Counted from the first letter of the stretch, positions 8,646 to 23,901 are shown. The stretch is DNA of 64,000 bases from Rubrivivax sp. (GCA_022843905.1 JALHMT010000023.1:1-64000), one strand, 5' to 3'. Notes: a model not told the origin generated them from the letters alone. A program made the numbers and translations.

Positions 8646-8673
8646 GGGTGGACGGATCGACGGCCAGCGCCGC

Positions 8674-8949
8674 CTATCGGCGCGACGTGTACTGCACCAG
8701 CACCTCGTCGCTCTTGACCATGCCCAGTTCGCGGCGCGCGGTCTCCTCGACCATCTCCAGGCCCTCGCGCAGATCGTTCACCTCGGCCGCCAAGCGGGCG
8801 TTGCGGGTGCGCGCCGCGTCGTTCGCGGCCCGTTGTTCGCCGAGCTGGGCCTGCAGCGTCATCACGTGCGGCACGCTGCCCTTGCCGAACCACAGGCTGG
8901 CCTGCGCCAGCCCGATGAGCAAGGCAAGCACGAGCGTGATGAAGCGCAT
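8674..8949 (-). CDS. ftsB: Cell division protein FtsB
   Basis: A 91-residue bitopic protein with one N-terminal transmembrane helix (ITLVLALLIGLAQASLWFG), then a coiled coil rich in Ala/Arg/Glu, ending in the conserved ARRELGMVKSDEVLVQY. FtsB bridges FtsL and FtsQ in the divisome, with its coiled coil in the periplasm. Its place directly downstream of eno (21 bases apart) is conserved across many beta- and gammaproteobacteria. Confidence 0.93.
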   Translation of the reverse strand: MRFITLVLALLIGLAQASLWFGKGSVPHVMTLQAQLGEQRAANDAARTRNARLAAEVNDLREGLEMVEETARRELGMVKSDEVLVQYTSRR

Positions 8950-8970
8950 GGCAGTCGGGCCGATGAGCGG

Positions 8971-10588
<1,618 letters not shown>

Positions 10589-10601
10589 GTCGGCTCCAGG
10601 C

Positions 10602-13201
<2,600 letters not shown>

Positions 13202-13214
13202 CTAGACTCGAAGC

Positions 13215-13460
13215 GCTTGCACCAGGTGCCTGCCGTCCTCGTTAAGGGCGTCGGGTTGAACGGGAAGCCGGTGAGGACGATGGACAGGCCATCGCCCGAT
13301 TCCGGCGCTGCCCCCGCAACGGTCAGCGAGGTGCGTGCCGCACGACAGCCACTGGAGATCCCTGCACAAGGGGCCTGGGAAGGCGCGGCACGCTTCGAAG
13401 AGATCTTCGACGCGAAGAACTCATCGGCACTCGCGAGCCCGGATACCGGCCCGGTGCATG
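13215..13460 (+). promoter_or_regulatory. Cobalamin (B12) riboswitch controlling the btu operon
   Basis: The segment has the conserved order of the cobalamin aptamer: an AGGTGC...GTTAAGGG 5' element, the GGGAAGCCGGTG stretch, GCCCCCGCAACGG, GCCACTG, CTGGGAAGGCG, and a B12 box near 13437-13452 (AGCCCGGATACCGGCC). The aptamer binds adenosylcobalamin or a related form and lowers expression of downstream transport genes. It sits in the 5' leader of the TonB-dependent receptor gene. The exact 5' and 3' limits are estimates. Confidence 0.92.
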
Positions 13461-13545
13461 GAGTCGCCAGGTCTGCGGAGGGCAGGCACGGGTATCCATG
13501 CGGCCGACAGGGTCCGGGCATGGGTGCGTGGGTCCGTCCTCTGCG

Positions 13546-13583
13546 CTGGCTTGTTCAAGCCAGTGCCGCACGGGGTGTGCGGC
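13546..13583 (+). promoter_or_regulatory. Tandem hairpins before the btuB ribosome-binding site (likely riboswitch expression platform)
   Basis: Two perfect hairpins follow the aptamer: CTGGCTT-GTTC-AAGCCAG at 13546-13563 and GCCGCAC-GGGGT-GTGCGGC at 13565-13583. The second ends two bases before the GGAGAGG Shine-Dalgarno of btuB. No U-run follows, so control at translation initiation is more likely than termination. Confidence 0.55.
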
Positions 13584-13597
13584 TGGAGAGGGTTTCC

Positions 13598-15436
13598 ATG
13601 TCCGTTTCTTCCACCATCCGCCGCGCGCTTGCCGCGGTGCTCTGCTGCGTGCCCGTCGCCGCAGCCCTGGCCCAGTCTTCTTCGACTGTCGCCGTCACCG
13701 CCACACGAACGCCCTGGGGCGTCGACCAGGCCGTGGCCGAAGTCAGCGTGCTCGAGCGCCGCGACATCGAACGCGCCGAGGGCCGCACCTTGGCCGAACT
13801 GCTGTCGCAGCAGGCCGGCTTCCAGTTCAGCGCCAACGGTGGCCTGGGCAAGACCGCCTCGCTGTTCATCCGCGGCCTGGAGGCCCGACACACCCTGCTG
13901 CTGATCGACGGCGTGCGCGTGGCCTCGGCCACGGTGGGCACGCCGTCCATCGACAACCTGCCGCTCGAAGGCATCGAGCGCATCGAGATCGTGCGCGGGC
14001 CGATGTCCTCGCTGTACGGCGGCGGAGCGATGGGCGGCGTGATCCAGGTCTTCACGCGGCGCGGCGCACCCGGCCTGGCGGGCAGCGCCAAGCTGTCGCT
14101 GGGGTCGCACGACCACCGCCAGGTCGCTGCGGGCGTGCAATGGGGGCAGGGCGCCTTCGACACGGCCGTGCACCTGCAGCACACCGACACTCAAGGCGTT
14201 TCGTCGTCCAACCCGAGCGTGCCCTTCGGCAGCTACAACCCGGACGACGACGGCTTCCGCCAGAACGCCGGCAGTGTGCGGCTCGGCTGGCAGGCCAGCA
14301 CCGACTGGCGGCTCGAAGCGCTGGCACTGCAGTCCGAAAGCCTCACGCAACTGGACGACGGCCCCGGCGCCGACGCGCGTGCGCAGCTGCTCAACCGGGT
14401 GCTGTCGCTGTCGGCTCGAGGCGCAGTGATGCTAGGCTGGCGCACCCGGCTGTCCTTGTCGCGCGCACTCGACAGCTACGACACGCTGGCCAGTGCCAGT
14501 CCCTTCGCATCCTTGGGCGCCATCGAATCACGCCAGCGGCAGATCTCCTGGGAGAACACCTTCTCGACGCCGGCCGGGGCGGTGCTCCTGCTGGCCGAGC
14601 GCCTGACCGAGGAAGTGGGCCGGCCCGGTGCTCCCTTCAGCGTGAGCGACCGCGACATCGACGGCGTCGCGCTGGGCCTCAACGGCAGTGCCGCCGGCCA
14701 CAGCTGGCAGGCCAGCGTGCGGCGCGACAGCAATTCCCAGTTCGGCGGCTTCACCAGCAGCGCGCTGGGTTATGCCTATGCGCTCACGCCGTCCTGGCGC
14801 CTGGGCGGCAGCCTGGGCACCAGCTTCGTGGCGCCCAGCTTCAACCAGCTCTACTTCCCGAACTTCGGCAACCCGCTGCTGCTGCCAGAGACCGGCCGGC
14901 ACCAGGAGTTGAGCCTGCGCTGGAAGACCGGTGGCCACAGCCTTCGTGCAGCCTGGTACGGCCACCGCTACCGCGGATTCATCACCAGCGGGCCGCAGCC
15001 TGTGAACCTGCCGCGCGCCGACATCGACGGGGTGACCCTCAGCTACGAAGGCCGCTTCCGCGCCTTGAGCGTGGCGGCGTCGCTCGACCACACCGACCCG
15101 CGCAACGACACCGTGGGCAACGCCAACTTCGGCAAGCTGCTGCCGCGACGTGCGCAGGACGCGCTGCGCCTGGCCGCCGACTGGGACGGCGGCGCCTGGA
15201 CCACCGGCGCCGCGCTGGCTGCCTTCTCGCACCGTTATGACAACCCCGCCAACACCTCGCGCCTGGGCGGCTACGCGACGCTGGACCTGCGGACCGAGTG
15301 GGCCTTCGCGCGCGATCTGCGGCTGGGCTTCAAGCTCAACAACGTGGCGGACAAGCGCTACGAGACCGCCCAGGGCTACGACGCGCCGCGTCGCGAGGCC
15401 TTCGTGACGCTGCGCTGGGCCGGAGCGCGGCCGTGA
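13598..15436 (+). CDS. btuB: TonB-dependent outer-membrane receptor, BtuB-like (cobalamin uptake)
   Basis: A 612-residue precursor with a signal peptide (MSVSSTIRR...AAALAQ), a TonB-box-like segment (STVAVTATR), a plug domain (LAELLSQQAGFQF, IRGLEARHTLLLIDGVRV, IERIEIVRGPMSSLYGGGA) and a C-terminal beta-barrel ending in an aromatic-rich strand (REAFVTLRWAGARP). The preceding B12 riboswitch and the following btuFCD genes identify cobalamin as the likely ligand. The start ATG has GGAGAGG upstream. The stop overlaps the next start by four bases. Confidence 0.9.
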   Translation: MSVSSTIRRALAAVLCCVPVAAALAQSSSTVAVTATRTPWGVDQAVAEVSVLERRDIERAEGRTLAELLSQQAGFQFSANGGLGKTASLFIRGLEARHTLLLIDGVRVASATVGTPSIDNLPLEGIERIEIVRGPMSSLYGGGAMGGVIQVFTRRGAPGLAGSAKLSLGSHDHRQVAAGVQWGQGAFDTAVHLQHTDTQGVSSSNPSVPFGSYNPDDDGFRQNAGSVRLGWQASTDWRLEALALQSESLTQLDDGPGADARAQLLNRVLSLSARGAVMLGWRTRLSLSRALDSYDTLASASPFASLGAIESRQRQISWENTFSTPAGAVLLLAERLTEEVGRPGAPFSVSDRDIDGVALGLNGSAAGHSWQASVRRDSNSQFGGFTSSALGYAYALTPSWRLGGSLGTSFVAPSFNQLYFPNFGNPLLLPETGRHQELSLRWKTGGHSLRAAWYGHRYRGFITSGPQPVNLPRADIDGVTLSYEGRFRALSVAASLDHTDPRNDTVGNANFGKLLPRRAQDALRLAADWDGGAWTTGAALAAFSHRYDNPANTSRLGGYATLDLRTEWAFARDLRLGFKLNNVADKRYETAQGYDAPRREAFVTLRWAGARP

Positions 15437-16329
15437 ACGCAAGGCTGCTGCTGCGCTGGAGCGTCGCCGCGCTGGCCCTGTGCGGCGTGCTGGCCGGGCC
15501 GGCGCGAGCCGCCACCACGCTGACCGACGACCGCGGCCGGCGCATCGACCTGCCGGCGCCGCCGCAGCGTGTGGTGTCGCTGCTGCCCTCGCTCACCGAG
15601 ACCGTCTGCTCGCTGGGCGCCTGCGACCGCCTCGTCGCGGTCGACCGCTTCTCGAAGTGGCCGGACAGCGTGAAGGGACTGCCGCAGGTGGGCGGGCTGG
15701 AAGACACCCAGATCGAGCGTGTCGTGGCGCTGAAGCCCGACCTCGTGCTGGCGGCGGTGTCCTCGCGTGCGGTCGACCGGCTGGAGTCGCTGGGGCTGCG
15801 CGTGGTGACGCTGGAGCCGCGCAGCCTGCAGGACCTGCAGCGGGTGATCGGCCAGGTGGCGCAGGCCCTGGGTGACGCACCTGCTGGCGAGGCCTTGTGG
15901 CGCCGCATCGAGCAGCGCATCGCCGAGGCTGCAGTGCGTGTGCCGAATGCCCTTCGCGGGCAGAGCGTGTACTTCGAGCTGGGTTCGAGCTACGCCGCCG
16001 GCGAGGCATCGTTCATCGGGCAGGTGCTGTCGCGACTGGGCCTGAAGCATGCGGTGCCGGCATCGCTGGGGCCCTTCCCCAAGCTCAACCCCGAGTTCGT
16101 GGTGCGTGCGCAGCCCGACATCGTGATGGCCAGCGAAAGCGCGGTGGCCGAGATGGCCACGCGGCCGGGATGGAGCCGTCTGCGCGCGCTGCGCGAGCGG
16201 CGCGTCTGCGCGCTGCCGGCCGCGCGCTACAGCCTGATCACCCTGCCCGGGCCGCGCCTGGGCGAAGCTGCCGAGGTGCTGGCCGACTGCCTGTCGGCGA
16301 TGGCTCCGGTGGGGCTGGCCTCACGATGA
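15433..16329 (+). CDS. btuF: Periplasmic cobalamin-binding protein of an ABC importer
   Basis: A 298-residue protein with a GTG start overlapping the btuB stop (GTGA) and a clear signal peptide (VNARLLLRWSVAALALCG...ARA). The mature part is a class III (helical-backbone) binding protein: RRIDLPAPPQRVVSLLPSL, VGGLEDTQIERVVALKPDLV. It would deliver B12 from the receptor side to the BtuCD permease. The coupled start and riboswitch context support the assignment. Confidence 0.9.
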   Translation: MNARLLLRWSVAALALCGVLAGPARAATTLTDDRGRRIDLPAPPQRVVSLLPSLTETVCSLGACDRLVAVDRFSKWPDSVKGLPQVGGLEDTQIERVVALKPDLVLAAVSSRAVDRLESLGLRVVTLEPRSLQDLQRVIGQVAQALGDAPAGEALWRRIEQRIAEAAVRVPNALRGQSVYFELGSSYAAGEASFIGQVLSRLGLKHAVPASLGPFPKLNPEFVVRAQPDIVMASESAVAEMATRPGWSRLRALRERRVCALPAARYSLITLPGPRLGEAAEVLADCLSAMAPVGLASR

Positions 16330-17351
16330 ACCCGCAGGCTGCCACGCCCGCCGGCACGGCGCACGCGCCGCGCAGTGCGCGCACGGTGGCCGCGGCGCTG
16401 CTGGTGTTCGGCCTCGTGCTGGGCGTGCTGGGGCTGGCGGCGGGCAGCGAGGGCTGGTCCTTCGACTGGCGCAGCGAGTGGGATCTGGTGGCCTCCATCC
16501 GTGCGCCGCGCACTGCAGGCGCGTGGCTGTGCGGTGCCTTGCTGGGGCTGGCCGGCGCCCTGGCGCAGGGCCTGTTTCGCAATCCGCTGGCCGACCCCTA
16601 CCTGCTGGGTTCGGCGGCGGGCGCGGCCTTCGGCGTGGTGCTGGTGCTGGCCGCCGGTGGCGCGCTGGGCGGCTACATCGGCCTGGCCACGGCCGACCTG
16701 CTGCAGCGGCTCGGGCTCGTCGGCGCCGCCTTTCTCGGCGCGCTGGGCGGCGTGGCGCTGACGCTGGCGCTGGCGCGCGGCAACACCGGCAGCATCATGC
16801 TGCTGCTCTGCGGCGTGGTGGTGGGCATCCTCTTGTCGGCGGTGTCAGAGATGGTGATGCTGATCTCGCCCGAGGCCCTGCGAGGCAAGCAGGTCTTCCT
16901 GCTGGGCAGCACCAGCTTCCTGGGGGGCACCAGCGTGGCCGTGCTGGCGCTGGCCCTGGCCGCCACCCTGCCGCTCGCGCGGCGCCATGCGCGTGCGCTC
17001 GATGCGCTGGTGCTGGGCGAAGCCAGCGCACGCAGCCTGGGCATCGATCTGGCGCGCGTGCGCCTGCTGCTGGTGGTGCTGATGGCGCTGGCCACCGGCA
17101 CGGCGGTCGCCCAGGCCGGTCTGGTGGCCTTCGTGGGCCTGGTGGCGCCGCACATCGTGCGCCGGCTGGTGGTGGTGCCGCATGCGGCGCTGCTGACGCT
17201 GTCGGCGCTGGCCGGCGGCGCGCTGCTGCTGGCCGCCGACGTGCTGGCACGCTCGGTCATCGCGCCGCAGGAACTGCCGGTGGGTGTGCTCACCGCCGTG
17301 CTGGGCGGTCTGTACCTGCTGGTGCTGCTGCGGCAGCGTCGGCGCTGGTGA
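16326..17351 (+). CDS. btuC: BtuC/FecCD-type permease of the cobalamin ABC importer
   Basis: A 341-residue integral membrane protein with about ten hydrophobic helices. Family motifs include RAPRTAGAWLCGALLGLAGA, QGLFRNPLADPYLLG, and the cytoplasmic coupling loop region near LVAPHIVRRLV. The start overlaps btuF by four bases (ATGA). It pairs with the ATPase that follows after six bases. Confidence 0.92.
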   Translation: MNPQAATPAGTAHAPRSARTVAAALLVFGLVLGVLGLAAGSEGWSFDWRSEWDLVASIRAPRTAGAWLCGALLGLAGALAQGLFRNPLADPYLLGSAAGAAFGVVLVLAAGGALGGYIGLATADLLQRLGLVGAAFLGALGGVALTLALARGNTGSIMLLLCGVVVGILLSAVSEMVMLISPEALRGKQVFLLGSTSFLGGTSVAVLALALAATLPLARRHARALDALVLGEASARSLGIDLARVRLLLVVLMALATGTAVAQAGLVAFVGLVAPHIVRRLVVVPHAALLTLSALAGGALLLAADVLARSVIAPQELPVGVLTAVLGGLYLLVLLRQRRRW

Positions 17352-17357
17352 GCCCTC

Positions 17358-18143
17358 ATGGCGCACGCGACCTTGCTCGAAGCCGATGACCTCTCGCTGC
17401 GCCTGGGCGGGCGGCGGGTGGTCGACGGTGTGACGCTGGCCTTCCACGCGGGCGAACTGTGTGCGGTGGTCGGCCCCAACGGCGCCGGCAAGAGCAGCCT
17501 GCTGTCGCTGCTGGCGGGGCTGCGCGAGAGCGAATCGGGCGGCGTGCGCCTGCTGGACCGAGCCATGGCCGACTGGCCTGCGATGCAGCGCGCGCAGCGC
17601 CTGGCCTGGATGGCGCAGCAAGGCGAGGCCGAAGGCGAGATGGGTGTGCGCGACGTGGTGCGACTGGGCAGGCTGCCGCGCCACGGTCTGTTCGGCGCGC
17701 CCGATGCCGCCGACGAGGCCGCCGTCGACCAGGCGCTGGCCGAAACCGAGTGCACGGCGCTGCAGGCGCGGCGGCTGAGCGAACTCTCGGGCGGCGAGCG
17801 CCAGCGCGTGCTGCTGTCGCGCGTGCTGGCGGTGCAGGCGCCGGTGCTGCTGCTCGACGAGCCCATGGCCCATCTCGACGCGCCGCACCAGCGCACCTTG
17901 ATGCGCAGCCTGCGCGTTCAGGCCTCGGCCGGCCGCGCCGTCGTGGTGGTGCTGCACGACCTGAGTTGGGCGCTGGCCGCCGACCGCGTGGTGCTGATGC
18001 GGGCCGGGCGCGTGGTGGCCGACGGCGTGCCGGCCGACAGCGCCCTGCGCGCCGCGCTGGTGGACGTGTTCGACGGCGCGTTCAGCATCGAGCACGTGAC
18101 GGTCGACGGGGCCGTGCGCTGGGTCGCGCTGCCGCGGGCCTGA
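17358..18143 (+). CDS. btuD: ATPase of the cobalamin ABC importer
   Basis: A 261-residue ABC ATPase of the FepC/BtuD type. Walker A is GPNGAGKSS, the signature motif LSGGERQRV, Walker B LLLDEPMAHLD, and the switch His is in VVLHDLSWAL. It is encoded directly after btuC and completes the importer. Length is normal. Right after its stop there are two tandem copies of CTGATCGGGGGG with no obvious function. Confidence 0.92.
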   Translation: MAHATLLEADDLSLRLGGRRVVDGVTLAFHAGELCAVVGPNGAGKSSLLSLLAGLRESESGGVRLLDRAMADWPAMQRAQRLAWMAQQGEAEGEMGVRDVVRLGRLPRHGLFGAPDAADEAAVDQALAETECTALQARRLSELSGGERQRVLLSRVLAVQAPVLLLDEPMAHLDAPHQRTLMRSLRVQASAGRAVVVVLHDLSWALAADRVVLMRAGRVVADGVPADSALRAALVDVFDGAFSIEHVTVDGAVRWVALPRA

Positions 18144-18190
18144 TCGGGGGGCTGATCGGGGGGCTGGGGCGGACCGGTCCGTGCTGCCCG

Positions 18191-18196
18191 GACAAT
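18191..18196 (+). promoter_or_regulatory. Possible -10 element giving a near-leaderless transcript
   Basis: GACAAT ends six bases before the ATG at 18203, so a transcript started at the usual distance would begin at or next to the start codon. There is no good -35 and no Shine-Dalgarno. Read-through from btuD is the alternative. Confidence 0.25.
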
Positions 18197-18202
18197 CGGT
18201 TC

Positions 18203-19057
18203 ATGAACGAAGCACCCACCCTGGCGTCCACCCTCGGCCCGCCCCGTCGCCCGGGCGTCGGCCCGCAGCGCATCGCCTGCCTGACCGAAGAGACCACGGA
18301 GTGGCTCTATCTGCTGGGCGAAGAGGACCGCATCGTCGGCATCTCCGGCTACACCGTGCGGCCGCGTCGTGCGCGCCAGGAGAAGCCGCGCATCAGCGCC
18401 TTTCTCGACGGCAAGATCGACCGCATCGTCGAGCTGCAGCCGGACCTGGTGATCGGCTTCTCCGACATGCAGGCGGTGCTGGCCGACAAGCTCATACGCG
18501 CCGGCCTCAACGTACTGATCACCAACCAGCGCAGCGTGGCGCAGATTGTCGACACGCTCAGGCTGGTGGCCGGCCTGGTGGGCGCCCAGGAGCGCGCCGA
18601 GCGCTGGATCGAGGCGACGCAGCATCGACACGCGCAGATCGCCGCGACGGCCGCCGCCTGGCCGCGCCGGCCCCGTGTCTACTTCGAGGAGTGGGACGAA
18701 CCCATGATCAGCGCCATCCAGTGGGTGTCGGAGCTGGTCGGCATGGCCGGGGGCGAGGACGTGTTCGCCGAGCTGGGGCGGCAGGCCATGGGACGCGACC
18801 GCGTCATCGCCGACGCCATGGAGCCGGTGCGTCGCTCGCCCGACCTGGTCATCGGGTCCTGGTGCGGCAAGAAGTTCCGTCCCGAGCGTGTGGCCGCACG
18901 CCCGGGCTGGGCCGACGTGCCCGCCGTGCGCGACGGCCGTCTGCACGAGATCAAGTCCTGCGACATCCTGCAGCCCGGTCCGGCGGCCCTGACCGACGGG
19001 CTGGAGCAGTTGCATGCCCTGATGCAGGCCTGGGTGGCGGCGCAGGCCCGCCCCTGA
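18203..19057 (+). CDS. Cobalamin-binding-like protein without a signal peptide
   Basis: A 284-residue protein with the class III binding-protein fold (RIACLTEETTEWLYLLG, KIDRIVELQPDLVIGFSDM, FEEWDEPMISAIQWVSELV), related to BtuF and annotated in relatives as ABC-type cobalamin/Fe3+ binding. The N-terminus (MNEAPTLASTLGPPRRPG) has no hydrophobic core, so it appears cytoplasmic, unlike the btuF product. A cytoplasmic role such as B12 handling, or a protein that has lost export, are both possible. It follows btuD by 59 bases and is probably in the same transcript. Confidence 0.8.
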   Translation: MNEAPTLASTLGPPRRPGVGPQRIACLTEETTEWLYLLGEEDRIVGISGYTVRPRRARQEKPRISAFLDGKIDRIVELQPDLVIGFSDMQAVLADKLIRAGLNVLITNQRSVAQIVDTLRLVAGLVGAQERAERWIEATQHRHAQIAATAAAWPRRPRVYFEEWDEPMISAIQWVSELVGMAGGEDVFAELGRQAMGRDRVIADAMEPVRRSPDLVIGSWCGKKFRPERVAARPGWADVPAVRDGRLHEIKSCDILQPGPAALTDGLEQLHALMQAWVAAQARP

Positions 19058-19067
19058 GGCGGCTGGC

Positions 19068-19424
19068 TCAGGAGGCTGCGATCAGCCCCAGTGCGATGGC
19101 TGCCGGCACGGTCTGCACGTAGAGGATCTTGCGGGCTGCCGTGGCCGCTCCATACAGCCCGGCCACGGCCACGCACAGCAGGAAGAACACCTTCACCGAG
19201 GTGCCGGCCTCACCCAGCCACAACCCCCAGAACAGGCCTGCCGCCAGGAAGCCGTTGTACAGGCCCTGGTTGCCGGCCAGCACCTTGGTGGCCGTGGCGA
19301 ACTCCTGCTTCATGCCGAAGGCGCGCAGGCCGGCCGGCTTGTCCCAAAGGAACATCTCGATGATCAGGATGTAGACGTGAAGCAGGCCGATGAGGGCGAC
19401 CATCAGGTTGGCGGCAATGGACAT
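19068..19424 (-). CDS. DUF1304 family membrane protein
   Basis: A 118-residue protein with four predicted transmembrane helices and the DUF1304 pattern (HVYILIIEMFLWDKP, AGNQGLYNGFLAAGLFWGL, GLYGAATA). The function is unknown. It is convergent with the B12 operon (10 bases between stops) and divergent from the TPR lipoprotein gene. Confidence 0.88.
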   Translation of the reverse strand: MSIAANLMVALIGLLHVYILIIEMFLWDKPAGLRAFGMKQEFATATKVLAGNQGLYNGFLAAGLFWGLWLGEAGTSVKVFFLLCVAVAGLYGAATAARKILYVQTVPAAIALGLIAAS

Positions 19425-19596
19425 GGCGGCGGCATGGTGGAGGGCGGGCTGCGATTGTGCGGGCCGGGGCGGCCAGGCCTTGTCCCGAGGGTGCCAGGGC
19501 CGGGACGAAGCTTTCGATTGACGCCGCCCGGAGGCTGCAGCACGATGGCTCCCGAAGGGTCGTCGGACGAGGGGCGGCGGCCCCGGGAGATCTGCC

Positions 19597-20766
19597 ATGA
19601 AGCGCCTGATCAGCGTCTGGACCCTGTGCATGGGCGTGTTCCTGGGACTGGCGGGCTGCGCCGGCTGGGGGTCTGTCACGCAAGAGTCCGAACCGCCTTG
19701 GCGAGACGCGCTGTTTGCGCCGCCTTCGGTGCAAACCTCGGCCGATGCCGTCTTCGCCATCGACGCGCCCATGCGCGACTACCTGGCTCGGCACATCCGC
19801 CCGCAGCTGCACTCCAAGGGAGCCCGCCAGGCCCTGATCGACGCGCTCTACAACCAGGGCCAGCTGCGCCTGGAGTACGACAGCTCGAGCACGCGCAACG
19901 CCAGCGAGGCCTTCGCCTCGCGCGCCGGCAACTGCCTGTCGCTGGTCATCATGACGGCGGCCTTCGCACAGGAGCTGGGCCTGGACGTCCGCTTCCAGCA
20001 GGTGCTGGGCGAGGCCGAGGTCGAGCGCGCCGGCGACCTGTTCTTCCATATCGGCCACGTCAATCTGGCGATGGGTGGTGCCGTGCAATCGAGCCGTGCC
20101 CGGGTGGTGGAGCGCGGCTGGCTGACGATCGACTTCCTGCCCGGGCGGGACCTGCTCGGCCAGCGCAGCGTGGAGATCGACAGCCGTCGCGTGCTGGCCA
20201 TGTACCTGAACAACAAGGCCGCCGAGGCCCTGGTGCAGGGCCGGCTGGCCGATGCCTACTGGTGGACCCGTGCCGCGCTGGCGCAGGACCTCGGCTACAC
20301 CGTGGCGCGCAACACGCTGGCCGTGGTCTACCGCAGGCGCGGTGCGCTGGTCGAGGCCGAAACGGTGCTGCAGCAGGCCCTGCGCCTGGAGCCCGACAAC
20401 CCGAACGTGCTGGGCAATCTTGTATCGCTGTTGACGCACCAGGGACGCGAAAGCCAGGCGCGTCCCCTTCAGGCCAGGCTCGCAGCCCTGCAGCCGGACG
20501 CTCCGATGGCCCGCTTCATGCTGGGCCTGCAGGCCATGCGCGAAGGAGACTACCGCCGTGCGCGGCGCCTGTTCGAAGCGGAACTGCGACGCACGCCGCA
20601 CCACCACGAGTTCCACTTCTGGCTGGCGCAGGCGCATTTCCGTCTGGGCGATGCCGATGCCGGCCGGCGCCATCTGGAAGCTGCACGCGATGCCGCCGGT
20701 TCCAGGGACCAGCGCGCCCTCTATGCGGCCAAGCTCGACAAGCTGAAGGCCCTGCGCGTTCAGTGA
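19597..20766 (+). CDS. Lipoprotein with a transglutaminase-like domain and TPR repeats
   Basis: A 389-residue protein with a lipoprotein signal (lipobox LAGC, modified Cys21). Residues ~45-200 look like a transglutaminase-like papain fold: a Cys in the helix-start context AGNCLSLVIM (Cys113), followed by a His-containing strand (FFHIGHVNLAMG). Residues ~205-385 contain at least four TPR units (NTLAVVYRRRGALVEAETVL, MLGLQAMREGDYRRARRLF). It probably sits in the outer membrane facing the periplasm. Whether the domain is an active peptidase is not shown. Neighbours give no functional clue. Confidence 0.75.
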   Translation: MKRLISVWTLCMGVFLGLAGCAGWGSVTQESEPPWRDALFAPPSVQTSADAVFAIDAPMRDYLARHIRPQLHSKGARQALIDALYNQGQLRLEYDSSSTRNASEAFASRAGNCLSLVIMTAAFAQELGLDVRFQQVLGEAEVERAGDLFFHIGHVNLAMGGAVQSSRARVVERGWLTIDFLPGRDLLGQRSVEIDSRRVLAMYLNNKAAEALVQGRLADAYWWTRAALAQDLGYTVARNTLAVVYRRRGALVEAETVLQQALRLEPDNPNVLGNLVSLLTHQGRESQARPLQARLAALQPDAPMARFMLGLQAMREGDYRRARRLFEAELRRTPHHHEFHFWLAQAHFRLGDADAGRRHLEAARDAAGSRDQRALYAAKLDKLKALRVQ

Positions 20767-20784
20767 GGCGCAGACCGCGCGGTC

Positions 20785-22775
<1,991 letters not shown>

Positions 22776-22974
22776 GGTCAGGAATATTCCCGGGCAAGGG
22801 GGGAGACGGCCAAGCGGCCGACGCGGATCCGGCTCCGCCGGTCCGCTGGGGGCGCCCCCGTGGGGGGGCTGAGGCTGGACAAGAAAGGTCCAGTGGACGC
22901 TTCTTGCCTGCCGAAGAGCCGAGCTGCTGGCTCGGCGCGGCCTGCAATGTGTGCCGAAGGCGCTACGGGGGGGG
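22776..22974. repeat. GC-rich dyad-bearing spacer inside the dpp operon
   Basis: This 199-base gap between dppC and dppD holds no gene. It contains a G/C run dyad near 22850-22869, the hairpin CTGGAC-7-GTCCAG (22875-22893) and CCGAGC-TGCTG-GCTCGG (22919-22935), and ends in a run of G. The layout resembles the element after ribH at 33970-34020, so it is probably a dispersed intergenic repeat that could affect mRNA stability between permease and ATPase genes. Confidence 0.5.
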
Positions 22975-23901
22975 TCACAGCACTCGCCTGGGGTCGAGGG
23001 CGTCGCGCAGGCCGTCGCCGATGAAGTTGATGGTCAGCACGGCGATGAAGATGGCCAGGCCCGGGAACATGGCCCAGTGCACGGCGATGTCGAGGTAGTC
23101 GCGGCTGTCGTTGAGGATGCGGCCCCAGGTCGGGATGTCGGGCGGGAAGCCCAGGCCCAGGAAGCTGAGCGTGCTCTCGGCGATGATGGCCGCGGCGATG
23201 TTGATGGTGGCCGCCACGATCACCGGCCCGATGGCGTTGGGCAGGATGTGGCGCACCACCTGCCGCTGCGTGCTGGCGCCCAGGGCGCGCGCGGCCTCGA
23301 CGAATTCCTTCTCGCGCAGGCTGAAGAACTGCGCGCGCACCAGCCGCGCCACTGGCATCCAGCTCAAGCCGCCGATGACGAGCACGATGAGCAGGAAGAT
23401 GCCCACCTCGGGCCCGAACACCGCCTTCAACGGGTCGCGGAAGAAGAAGATCAGCAGCAGCAGCAGCGGCAGTTGCGGCAGGCTCAGGAAGAGGTCGGTC
23501 AGCCACATCAGGAAGGCGTCGACCCAGCCGCGGGAGATGCCGGCGATGGCGCCCACCACCACCCCGATCACGATGCCTGTCAGCATGGCGGCCACGCCCA
23601 CGGCCAGCGAGATGCGGCCGCCGTAGAGCATGCGTGCCAGCAGGTCGCGTCCGAGGTCGTCGGTGCCCAGGGGGTGGGCGCTCGAAGGGCCCTTCAGCCG
23701 CGCGGTGAAATCGATGTCGTTGATGCCGATCTTGTAGACCAGCGGGCCCAGCAGCACGGCCAGAGACAGGATGCCCAGCAGCCACAGGCTGGCGTAGGCC
23801 AACCTGTGGCGCTTGAATCTCCGCCAGGCCTCGGCCCAGGGGGAGGTGCTGACCGGCTTGCGCGGCTCAGCGGTAGCTGATGCGGGGGTCGAGCCAGCCA
23901 T
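22975..23901 (-). CDS. dppC: Peptide ABC transporter permease, DppC/OppC type
   Basis: A 308-residue permease with six predicted helices. A long cytoplasmic N-terminus precedes the first helix, as in DppC proteins. The motifs [20 protein letters not shown] and the EAA coupling loop [14 protein letters not shown]...HILPN are intact. I used ATG 23901; a TTG five codons upstream is possible. The start overlaps the end of dppB by 35 bases. Confidence 0.92.
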   Translation of the reverse strand: MAGSTPASATAEPRKPVSTSPWAEAWRRFKRHRLAYASLWLLGILSLAVLLGPLVYKIGINDIDFTARLKGPSSAHPLGTDDLGRDLLARMLYGGRISLAVGVAAMLTGIVIGVVVGAIAGISRGWVDAFLMWLTDLFLSLPQLPLLLLLIFFFRDPLKAVFGPEVGIFLLIVLVIGGLSWMPVARLVRAQFFSLREKEFVEAARALGASTQRQVVRHILPNAIGPVIVAATINIAAAIIAESTLSFLGLGFPPDIPTWGRILNDSRDYLDIAVHWAMFPGLAIFIAVLTINFIGDGLRDALDPRRVL

